From assembly GCF_030247195.1 (NCBI RefSeq), contig NC_080671.1, positions 17,062,843-17,126,842 on the forward strand: 64,000 nt of DNA. The letters run 5' to 3'. The DNA comes from Topomyia yanbarensis. Taxonomy: Eukaryota > Arthropoda > Insecta > Diptera > Culicidae. A program made the translations under genes and the position numbers. Under the pieces are notes generated by a model that saw nothing but the letters and a program-made list of their open reading frames with translations, was not told the DNA's origin and did not search any database. Below, piece after piece: positions 47,166 through 58,700 of this stretch; the stretch's first letter is position 1; every line of letters starts with the position of its first letter.

Positions 47166-47975
47166 CCCCTCTCTCTTATTTCTCGCTTCCAGAAGCTCCC
47201 TGTCCTTCTTTTATCGACCCGACCAGTGCCAGAGTGCCACTATGCGACCGCTATCGCCCTGCATAGAAGAAAGCTGAAGCGAAAGCAACTCGATGGTCTG
47301 ATAACTTCCCCGCGGGTCTGAAGAATACCACCCGCCAACCCGGTACTCAACGACCTACTGACAAGGCACTGTGTCGCTGATCTCTCGTTTGCCTGAAAGT
47401 TACAAGTTCTGCTCTTCTCTCCATGTCATCATAGACGCTTTCTCTCCCCTGTCCTTGATACAACTGCTGCTACATCGATGATGGAAATAAGCCCCCCTTT
47501 AAATATCTTAACCAAGCATAAGTATCCTTTAAAAAAATCAATGTTGTATTCTGTATTCCTAGTTTAAAGATAGCTGTTAATTTTATTCTTCATTGAAACT
47601 ATTCTCCCCCATCTTGTAAATAGAAATGTATCCCTAGTTTTATAATATCTGTGAAATTTCTCATAAATATTTTCCCCATTTTGTGCACCAAACTATATTG
47701 TTAGTTTTAAGATAACTGTAAAATATTTCGGAAAAAAACTATTACTCCCCTTTTGAATATAAAACTGATTCCTTGTTTGTTTAAATTTTTCATAAAAAAA
47801 TCGTTTGGCCCCACTCTTGTATATAGACCTGTATTTCTAGTCTTAAGATAGCTGTAGAATTCTTCCTCTAAATATAAAAAAAAATATCTGAACATTGTAA
47901 CCTCCTAGTTTTAAGTATTTAAAATGTAAAAAACAAAAGAATTTGGCACCGCCAAGCTAACGCATTTGTGCCTAT
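47166..47975 (+). other. I-element 3' untranslated region
   Basis: AT-rich sequence after the ORF2 stop with no coding. It has several loosely repeated 'ctgtattcctagtttaaagatagctgt'-like segments at about 47550-47850, spaced roughly 65-100 bp apart. It ends in the 'ggcaccgccaagctaacg' terminus. Confidence 0.6.
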
Positions 47976-48238
47976 GGGACCATTCATAAATTATGTAACG
48001 CTTTTAGGGGGGGGGGGGGGGGGGTACAACAAGTTGTGACATGTTGTGACATAGGGGGGAGGGGGAGTTAGCTAGATCGTTACGTAACATGTTTTCACCG
48101 AAGAAAAAATTTTTTTTCTGGAAATTTGTTACGTAATAGGGGAGGGGGGGATGTAGAAATTTGTGACAATTTGTTACATGGGGGGAGGGGGAGTCAATTT
48201 TGGGCAATTTTTGCGTTACGTAATTTATGAATGGTCCC
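47976..48238. mobile_element. 263-bp MITE with GGGACCATTC inverted ends
   Basis: The left tip gggaccattcataaattatg and the inverted right tip gggaccattcataaattacg agree at all but one of the first 26 positions. TAT lies at both outer edges (47973-47975 and 48239-48241), a three-base duplication as in PIF/Harbinger-type elements. The interior is G-rich on the plus strand, including a long G-run near 48007-48023 and repeated 'ttacgtaa' words. It is inserted into the 3' terminus of the I element. Confidence 0.8.
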
Positions 48239-48255
48239 TATCAAATAAACGAACT

Positions 48256-49763
48256 GAAAAAAAACTCAGCGTAAATCGAACTACATCCGTACCGTCGCGC
48301 AGATCTCAACAACCGAATCAGCCGGCATCGATCGTCGAAGATTAGCTTCAAACACTCGAAGAAGCGATACAAAGCCTGAAAATAAAAACCACGGGCCAGT
48401 TGAAAATGTATGTCGCGCTGCGCTGTTTGCAAAACATACGAGACGTGAAATGGTTCATTTATTTGAAATATGATACACCGAAAACGTTACGAAATAATTT
48501 ATAGATTAGGTTACAAACATTTTTGCTTCGTGGCCCCAGCACGAGGTGGTAAGGAAAGCGAATTACATGAGCTTACAGATGAGCCCGCCTCCCGGCGACA
48601 TCTACCCGGGGTCCAACATGGCGGAATCAAATTTATTTCTATAATTAAAATGACCGGCTGAGCGGGTACGGGGAGGAGTACCAGACCTGAATGGTTTTGT
48701 ATCGGTCCATGCGCATGTGCGCTAAATCCAGGCGAACGCTATCGCAAATCCGATTAGCGTCTCGGCCCGTTTACTAAAGGCCACTCTTCGCCTACAAATT
48801 CGAACACAACACCAGCCAACTACTACGCGAGAGGTATCCAATCGTTAGAGCGGGATCTACCGAACGAACGAACGATCGCTAATTAAAAGTGAACGATTCC
48901 GATCTTGATCGATGTTCGTCGCGAATAGGATGCTGCTGCGTTTTTTTTTCTCCTAACGACAACGGACGGTTTAAGGACCGACCGGGCGAAATTCCTATTC
49001 GCGTGTGTTGGTCGTCGCATTGCACAGTTCAGCGCATTGCTCGAATTGAGATGGGTCGAAGATATGGCAATAGATTACTGGAATTACACAGCAGGTGCGC
49101 GGGGGTCGGTTTCAGTGTGGCAAAGCAATCTCTGGTAGCGTTCCTGGGTGTCAACATAATATATGTGATGAACGGCGTGGCGATCGATCTGGATGGTGTG
49201 CGATATTAATCTGCTTTACGCGCTTGGGAAAATATGCAGAGATTACAACTTCCTTTTACCCGTATGAGTTATGTAATAAAAATTTCACAAATTCTACAGC
49301 ACAGGACAACAAAGGCTTATGCTAGATATGTGGTAAGTGAGCAACAGCGGCTCTTGCAATAAGATCAGACGATGTATTCATGCTCCGCCGTGACCTAATT
49401 CTCGATCTGTGAACACTACCTATCAAAAAATTGAATCTAGCTCATATCAAACAATTTTGCTCACAAATGCTAGAATTACTTCTTATAATGACCACCTAAT
49501 TTTCAAAGATATCCAACCGCCAACAACGGCAGTGTTTTCCCTATACGTCATTCTCACGACTAACTGATTATCACCTGCCGCAATGATCAGACACCTCAAA
49601 TCTCCACACTCTAATCAAATTAAAGAAAATCGACCGACCCGTTAGTTCTGATTAACTTGGCCGCTTTCGAGTCGGTACCGATGTGCGGCCTATTCCAGTT
49701 AGTCCACGGTCGTCGTCGTCGTCGTCGCGCAATCAACTTCCTGGCTCCCCGAAAAACAAAGCA
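48256..49763 (+). other. 5' flank of the DM4/DM12-like gene
   Basis: Sequence between the I-element tail and the inferred start codon. No transposon is recognised here and GC is higher than in the surroundings. Open frames at 48889-49209 and 49095-49325 show no known motif. A (GTC)n stretch occurs at about 49708-49727, just upstream of the start. No convincing TATA box; where transcription begins cannot be told from sequence. Confidence 0.4.
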
Positions 49764-52700
49764 ATGAAACCATCATCAGCCAAATGTGTCTGTGTCATTG
49801 GGGCAATCACAATAATCAGTGTCGTTTGTGGTGCCGCTGCCAATCTCGGTGCGCGGAATCAGACTGGAACTCATCCGGATGATCCGATTGATGGAGCGAG
49901 AAATCGAGACAAACGATCGTTGTTTTTCCCGTACAATGCTGCTATGGGCGTGAGTTTCGACGATGGCCGGTGATATTTGCGGAAATCGGTTTGTTAATGT
50001 GTTGTGTGCGATTTTTTTCAGCTTCTGATAGCCATCGCAGTGCCGTTGAGTATACCGGATAGGAATATTTTTGTGTCGTACAATTTCGAAGGAAACTACA
50101 ACAGTCCACAGCAGTCGAATATATTTACCGAGGGACTCTTCAACTTTGTAAGTATTTCTTTTGAAATGAGATTGTCTTATACTGTAAGACAACTAAAAGC
50201 ATCGGATCATCTTGTTAGCAAATGATATTGCCACGAGCAGTATCGTCTTTATGAATGGGTACATCGATCTAGGGGTAGGGACCCTGTGATTCTCAGGGAT
50301 AGGAATCACACTAGCTGTCTGCACTGATGACGCCAAGGAAACTATTAAAGTGCTGCGAAAAATATTTTTATGAGCATTCTTGGATCAATACACCGATAAC
50401 ATGTTGAATATGCTTGTGTTGCTGATTTTGTTTTTGGTTAAACTCAAAACTCAGTATACGATTTAATGACAAACGAAAAGACAAATTGTTAGCCACGGTG
50501 ACGCACACTCGACATTGAATACTACCTACTGTAAAAGGGACCTTAAACCCGTTGAACGTTATCCTGCAGCAAGAAACACGAGGATGAAAATGTTTTACTC
50601 CACTATTTGGAGCTAGGCGTAATTGAAAAGTTCACAAAAAAGGGAAATTTTCCATCAACGAGGCAGCTATTTCAGGCAGAGTCGTCAACAGGAAGCACCT
50701 AAGTGGCTCGATCAAACACGAAAAGTAATAAATGGACGTGGCGCGTGCCTGTTTGCATCAATGGTTGTTCTTATAGCAAACGAGCAACATCATGGCTGTA
50801 CCGTCTGGACGTTACAATAAGCAGTAGACGCTAACGGGTTTTCGGAAGCGGTGGCATCGCACACAGTTAAACCGTGTACGAATTTTTCGGGTACCAGTAC
50901 GGTGTCACAGAATGCATTGCAAAGTGGGTGGATGGGGTGGTTTTTGATTGAGTCCAGTACTGCAGGGTGCGACGTGTTTATGCTGCTTAAGAGTTTGCGT
51001 TTGAAAAAATAATTTATTTTTATACTCGTGTGCGCGTTGCGTCAAGCAATGTTTTCGGCTGTTTGTAGGTATGTAAGGTACACATGTTTCATATTTCGGA
51101 TATATATGATACGTTTTTTATCACTAAGTTATCTGACAACATGCTTCTGTAGTTATTTCTAACGCACGACCAGACTCAACTTGATTTTAGCAGGGGCGTT
51201 GTTCAACTATCTTAAGACCAGGACTACAGTTCGATATACAAGATGGTGAAAATTGATTTTTATCAATATTAAGTGGGAGAGGGGGTTTATTACAATATAT
51301 TATTCAGGACTGGTAGTTCAGATCTTTTACAAGAGATATTATTGGATCGAGAAATTAAATCTAAAAAAATGAATTCAAATTTGATTTTTGTACCCGAGCT
51401 TTCGCAAAATATTCAAAAGGAGACTTATTTCTAACATCGTTGTAGCACCAATCGCATCAGTTGCAAGACTTGCAACTTTCAGGCAAACGGAAGACCACCG
51501 ACACCAATTAGAGCCTCAGGCTACCTACAGGCTACACGGACCGGGTTGATGGGTGGTTTTCTTCGAACCCGTAGGGATTCCTCTAAACGTGGTGGTCGTG
51601 CTTGTTTTAAATTCAGGTAATACCTGTGGTGAGGGCCAAAGCAATCAAGCGACACTCTGGTACAGGCCAGCTCCATAAAGGCAGTGGAGTGGACTACCGA
51701 GAACAATAAATAGAAGACCGGGGCTAGATTAGGATATTTATCATTTTTATAAAAAGGTAGATGAGGGACATATACAAAAGATCACGACTTGCCAGGATAG
51801 CATATCTATCTATCTATCTTTTTTTTTTAGAGAGCAGTAAAAAAATTTCAGGAAAACCCTGAGTGAGGGAAAATGTTCAAAAACCCCAATGTCTCAAGGA
51901 ACGGGTTTGGGCTGCCATCACCCGACCCGCTAAAAACCACTGCTCTTGCCCAGAACCTGATTCCTCCCCGGCACTATCTTACGGCATTACTTCGGAGAGG
52001 TGTTTTTATGTGCATAGCACACACTCTAATTCAACTACTTACTAATTCGTTTCTTCCGCAGGGTTACAGCCCCACTCCTCTACACACCACCAATTCTCTA
52101 CCATCCATACAGACTGGCAAGTTCTGCATGGCAGTCGAAAGGCTGGCTGTGAGTCGAGACTTAGTGCTCCTCCCGAGGTCAGTTCGGCGATTCCGGTGGA
52201 GCAGGGTGCCCCGATGACCTGCGACTGGTGGTCCCCGGCGGTGAATGTAGCTTACGCCGACGGAGAGTTCCCCGGCGAAGGAAGCTCTCCCGATACCGAT
52301 TCTTCTTTTGTTTTAGCACCACAATTTCTTGAGCCCTTTGGCTTCCTCTCGTTCCGTTTCGCTCTACTTTCCCGATGAGCCATTTAGCTCCCGCCCTCAC
52401 ATGTTCGCGAACTACTCGGTCTAGTCCCCAACAATGGATCTAGCCCGTTCTCCTGCAACCGAGCGGTGGATTTCTCCTGATACCGATGTTCGTTTTGTGA
52501 GCCATTTAGCTCTCCGCGTCGTCCCGATCTACTCGATCTAGTCCCCGGCGGTGGATCTAGCCTACTCACGAGCTACCCGGTAGGGTGTCGAGATCGGTTC
52601 GGCGATTCCGGTGAAGCTTGACGCCGGTTCACAGGCGCCCCGACAACCCAACTCGGTGCTACGTCACGTACTTATCGACTGGTCCCCGGCGGTGGACCTA

Positions 52701-55700
52701 GTCGACACATTCGGAGAGTTCCCCGGCGGCGGAATTTCTTTCGAAACCCGATTTGTGGCATCTTGTTGGTCTCTTCGCCACTTCCTCTGCAGCTCGCAGA
52801 GTATGCTCGAGACCACTCTGTTGACAGCGTCCCAGGTATGTTCTTCTCAACACATCTCTTCGTCGATATTGTCCACTGTCATACCCCTACGAACTTCTTC
52901 GAATCTAGGGCATTCGAAGACCACGTGTTCCGGTGTATCCTGCATAGTCGCACACTCTGGGCAAAGGGGTGACGAAGCATGTCCAAACCAATGCAATTAC
53001 TTCCGGAAGCATCCGTGCCCGGACAAAAACTGCGTCAAATGGAAGTTCACCTCTCCATGCTTCCTATGTACCCAGGCCGATACATTTGGGATGAGTCGGT
53101 GGGTCCACCTTTCTTTCTCCGCGTTGTCCCACTCCTGTTGCCATTTAGCCAACGAGTCCGCTCGAACCAGTCTCCTAGCGTTACGTGCATTTCTCCGCTG
53201 ATAGCATTCCACGTCCTCCGCCAGGGTAATGCAGATGGGGATCATCCCGGCGATATTGTTCTGTAGGCACTCGCGACTCGTACGACCATCAGTCGGAATG
53301 TCCTGTTTAGCTTTTCACGGTTCCGCTTGGTTTTCAGCGCAGCACTCCAGGCAGGAACCCCATATCGGAGTATCGATGACGAAACAGTAGATAGCAGACG
53401 TCTCGTGCTGCTTCTCGCCGACGTTTGGCATTATTCTCGCTATTGCGTTCGTCGCCTTCGCCGATATTTCGCAGGCGTAGCCGACGTGGTTATTGAAGCT
53501 CAACCGGTCGTCGATTATAACTCCCAATTACTTCAATGCACGCTTCAATGCAATCACGTGCCCTCCGACGTCGATCTGCATCCGTTGAACCGTTTTGCAG
53601 TTACTGACCAACAACACCTCCGTCTTGTGGTGAGCTATTTGCAGCTTGATCCCGTTCATCCAGCTCTCGATCGCGTCTATTGTCTCCGTCACCGACACCT
53701 CCACTTCTTCAAATGTCTCACCCATCACCGTTGGTGACACGTCGTCCACGAAACCCACGATTTTCAATTTCCTGGGCAGCTGCTGCGTTAGGACTCCATC
53801 ATACATCCCGTTCCAAAGAGTTGGACCGAGAATGGAGCCCTCGGGAACGCCCGCTGTGACTCGCATTGTCTTCTGTCCTTCGCTACAGTACAGCAGCACA
53901 TCAGCAATCTGCTCTGGAAGTAACTCTTCAGGATCTGGCATAGACAATCGGGAACCCTCATTCTATGCAGCGCAGCAGCGATGGCTTCCCAGTTGGCACC
54001 GTTGAATGCGTTCTTCAGATCTATCGTGATCACAGCGCAGTATCGATCTCCTCTTCGCTTCTGTTTAGATGACTTCTCAGCACTCTCGAGCACTATCCGA
54101 ATTGCATCCACTGTCGATGCTCCTTTGTGGAAACCGAACTGCATCTTGGACAGTCCGCACTCACCTTCCGTGAATTTCGTCAACCTGTTAAGAATGATCC
54201 TTTCCAGGAGTTTTCTGAGTGTATCCAGCAGGCATATGGGCCTGTACGAGGTCGGGTCGCCAGGGGGTTTCCCTGGCTTTGGCAGCAACACCAGCTTCTG
54301 GACTTTCCACATTTCGGGGAAGTTGCCTTCATTTAGGGACTTTTGCAGCACCATGCTGAACATGTCCGGATATGCCAGGATCGCAGGCTTCAGCACCACG
54401 GACCGGGGTCTTTCTTTGATTTCAGGCGCTTCGATGCTTCTGCGAGCTCGTCGTTAGTCACTTGCCGATCGTCCGTGTTTGTTCCTTCTTCTTCGCTGTA
54501 CGGTGCAGGTGGCCATATAGTTGGAATGTGCTTCGGGAAAAGACCCTCGACGATTTTCTACAGCTTGCTCGGACACATTTCAGCTGGCGTCGTCAGGCCC
54601 TTCATATTCGCCGTCACGACTCGGTATGCGTCGCCCCAGGGGTTGGCGTCTACTTCTCGGCACAGCTCCTTGTGGCAATCTGACTTTCTAAGTCTGATCT
54701 CCCGTTTTAAAGCGGCCCTAACTTCCCAAAACGCTGACTTGCGCTCTTCCCTATCTGGCTCCGATATTGCTCTTTGAGTCCGCCTTCCGGCTCTGAGACA
54801 AGTAGCGCTTAGCATACTAAGCGTCTCATTCCACCAGTAAACTGGACGCCGTTTATTGCGTGGTCCAGATTTCCCGACATTGTGGCGTCACAAGCCACCA
54901 TAATCCTTCTTGCTAGGTCAACCGCATCCACGTTCTCGGTCTCGCCGTTCGGCCGAAGTGCCTCGACGAAGAGGTCTATGTTGAAGGCTTCCGTCTTCCA
55001 CTTTCGCTCACCGGTCATCCTTCTCCGTACTGCAGCAGGGTTCCGTCAACCGATACGGTAGCGAATCGCCTGGTGGTCGCTATGCGTCTCTAATCCATGT
55101 TCGCCGACGGTGAAGGACTACAGAATGTGACGTCGATGATGGATCCCTCCCGTCTCTCTGAAATTTACTAACAGAACCTTGATTGCACAGTCCTACGTCT
55201 AACTTCGCTAGAGCTTCTTGCACGATACACCGTCTTGTGTTGGTTACTCTACTGCTCCACCCCAAAGCCCAGGCGATGAAGTTACCACTTACGTGGCTTC
55301 TCTTTTGTCAGGTCTCGCGGCAAAGAGGGACAAGTCTGTCTTTACCAGGAAACATAGAGGTAGTTATGCTGCCTAAGCTCGACTCCTGCCAACAGAAGAC
55401 AAAAGATTTGCCTGTCAAGTTTAAAGTCTGTTTCTAATGACCCTGCCACTTCTAGTTTTTCCGATCTGCATACTTGACATACTTTCTCTCACTTGACTAC
55501 AATGACTCTAACTTTGCATAACTTTCCCTATCCAGTAAGCTCTAGCTAATTGAATGTCGTGTTTCTCAATTCATGTCATTCTGCTTACGTAATATGGACG
55601 CTGATGCTCAGATCGACACGGTATATACCGACTTGAAGTCATCATTTGACAGAGTTGATCACGCAATATTTCTGTAGTACGGTTGGAGTTATTAGGAGGG

Positions 55701-58700
55701 TCTCTTAATCTGACTCCTTGGCTCGGAACATATCTGAGAGATCGAACACTTGTAGTAAAAATTGGATGTGTGTTCTCTGCCCCATTTTCGAACAACTCGG
55801 GTGTTCCTCAAGGAGGTAACTTGGGCCCATTTATATTCACACTCTTTATCAATGATCTAGCCACGGTATTATCACTGGGTTGTCACTCTTTGTCTTCTCT
55901 CACTGTGCTACGCATTAGTACGGTGGACATTGGCTGAGCCTTAGCAACCTAAGGGGCAAGGAGGGGCTTTGCCCCCCCTCACGCGTTTCCACCGCACCAC
56001 GCATGTTTCTCATATATGAAATAGATATAAGAAGGAAAGAAACGAAATTAAAGATTAATGAAATAAAAAGCAGTAAAGAGATCTATTTGTATAGTTTATA
56101 CTGTGCTAATTGGTATCGGCCTGAAATTTCACCGTCGTAAATTGTCACAACACATCGCGACACGGTACTTGTTTGTGTTGGTGGTTTACAACCCAGTAAA
56201 CGGCCAGTAGGCGACATCTGGCAATTATTCCACCGTGAGTATCTACCAGATTGTGATCCAGTGGAACGGCGACGTCGAGCCTTGTCATAGACTAGTATAT
56301 CTGGGCGGTTGTGATGTAGGAATTGGTCCGATACAACAGTGTGATCCCAGTACAGTTTGAAACGGACATTTGCCAGAACAGGCACAGACAGACAGATAAA
56401 CGTAGTTCGGCATAATCTCAATCAAAAGACCATGTTGCATGTGCAAAATCTTAGCAACGCTGTTTTGACGCTCGGTATAGGCTGCGTTGACTGGTACTCA
56501 GCAACCTGCCGTAATGTGATCGCAGATCTCGTGTAATGCATGGCACATCCAGCATATATACTCGACGTCTTGGTAGCAAATATACCTCCTGCAATTCCTC
56601 GACGGCATTATCCTGTCGTGGATGGCAGTCATGTCGGACTCGATCACTAAATAGAGCTTACCTCGCTTGAGCCACAGGTTAGATGCAGCCTTGTCGATGT
56701 ACGGCTGCGTCAGCTGGTGTGGATGGGCATTGTGCAAGACGGAGCAGTTCGGCAGAAAGTGTCTGATAGCGGGATTGTGAAGACGTGTTATACCTTTCGT
56801 CTAAAGGAAACGATCGGCAACCGAAAGACGGTGAACAAAAGATCCAAAGCAGTTTGAAGCCGCCAGATTGGGCGAGTTCTTTGTCCTGGATTCCCCGACG
56901 AGGAGTTTAAAGCCGATAGATTGGACGAGTATTTTGTCCAGCATTTCCCGACGAGTGCGAAGGAGTGGAGATTTGCCAACGTTACCTCATGTCCAGTGCA
57001 GAACGAAACGGTACACGTCAGACGAAGCTGCCCGGCATCTAAATCTTGCTGTTTAAACTTATCCCGAAAGACGAATCGGCGAGCCCCGTGCTGGTGACTG
57101 GCGAGTGTGCGTTATTGTTTCGTCACACATTACGTAAGGACGGTAGCAAAAGTTTTGGAGGTGAGGGTTCTAGAGAGGTCCGGCGGGACATCTCCCGCTT
57201 GCTAGAGCTCAATATCCGATGCGCTGCCGATCCATGAGCGAGCACGTGGGACGTCGTATGGAAGTAAGAGGACTTGTCGGAATAGCAGGAAGAAAGGACA
57301 AACCTCGTAAAGACCTGCTAAGAATCGTAGCCGGAGAATCCACTGGTCAACTTCTACGTGGTCGGCTGGTGAGTCCCCGAAAACGAAACGTTCCAGCAAT
57401 CGATCCGATGCCCGGAAACTCCACCCAGCAGCTGAAGAACAATGCAGGATGAATCGTCAGCTGTGAAGTGGCAAGTAATGTGTGGTAGTCGTAATTCTTC
57501 CTCTCTAGTGACGTTACTGTTCCTGCTCGGCCATAACGAATCCTCCCTTCCCCATTCCCCTTCTTTCCAATAATGTGAAACAATAAAGCAAAAATGATTG
57601 GCTGACTTCCATATGTTTCGTGCCACATTCCTTTAATATTTGGTTTCTTTGTGTGACCATTTTGGCTTTATTTCATTTCATTGAATATCTAAGGTGGTTA
57701 CGGTAAGTGTGTTCTCTCGAAGCAAGTAAGAACGTCGACCCTGAGTGGGCATAGCCGTGAGCTAGTCGGTATTAACGCATCCCGTGGCAATGTGAATCTT
57801 CCCAGCGCCGACTGAGGATGGCGCATTCCCGCTAATTCTAAACGCCTTCCTCTATTTGATGACGCCGAAACTGTAGGTCAACACGGGGACAGCAAACGTA
57901 TTGATTACTCTGACTGTATTCCCCGCTTTCAGGGAAGATTTGAAGATACAGTTCACTTGACTCAAGAACATTATTTCGGAGTTTAAGCTTGATGTCGGTG
58001 TGGCGAATCTCGGGGTGCTGCAGATATCCGATATACTTATACAATTCGTCACGAATCGTGTCCCGAATCATCTCGCCTACGTCGATCTTGCAGCCTCCTG
58101 TGTCGACCAATCGCCCTGATAGTGGCTGAACAGATCTGCATTTCTCTAGACCAAACGCCGTATCGATGTCACCACTAATTCTTTCGGCTAGTTTGATGAC
58201 TATACCCAGTCGTTCTGTCGAGTCAGCATAGATCTGGATATCGTCCATGTAGAAAGTAAGGGACAACTCTTAACCGATGAGCTTCCTCTATACCTTATCT
58301 GATAGTCCTACTGAGAGAGATAAAAGAGTCGTCTTGGAAGGTCCCCCTCAAGATGCGGAGCATTCTAGACCGCAATACGTCTTTCTCACTTCTGAGCTGA
58401 GCAGTGTTGTCGTCCTCCTTAATAAGGAGCGAGTGCGGAAAGAGTTGTATGCCTTCTTGTAATCGCTATTAGGTTCCGTTGGTTATACACTACTTCTACC
58501 AACTATGACGATAATAATATACGATGGTCTTTCCAGTCTTGTGTGTTTTTCTTGCATCCCTTCTGCTCCTCAGTCAGGATGCTATTCTTCTCACAGTGGG
58601 CCCTTACGCATGTAGTGATGAAGGTGCTCATGATCTTGGGCAGACTAGTTAGACAAGTAATTGGTATGTCCTTTGGGAGTAGATAAGTGGGGCTCGCGTA

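Larger units (their letters stand above)
41830..48255 (+). mobile_element. I-clade non-LTR retrotransposon, nearly complete but decayed
   Basis: Has the whole I-element layout: a 5' leader (its start is not resolved), a gag-like ORF1 with zinc knuckles, an ORF2 with apurinic endonuclease, RT, RNase H and a C-terminal region, and an AT-rich 3' UTR of about 800 bp ending 'ggcaccgccaagctaacgc...gtgcctat'. A MITE interrupts that end, after which the tail 'tatcaaataaacgaac' resumes at 48239. A second MITE interrupts ORF2. At least three in-frame stops in ORF1 and several frameshifts in ORF2 show that it is dead. Confidence 0.8.

Noticed and set aside
48889..49209. Open frame just upstream of the DM4/DM12-like gene as an additional host gene
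   Set aside because: No recognised motif or signal peptide, and it overlaps another open frame in a different phase. It is more likely 5' flank.
52611..53201. 196-residue plus-strand frame
   Set aside because: It is antisense to the R1-like ORF2, whose minus-strand translation carries recognised RT C-terminal motifs.
53981..54457. 158-residue plus-strand frame
   Set aside because: Shadow of the minus-strand R1-like RT (FGFHKGAST and related motifs).
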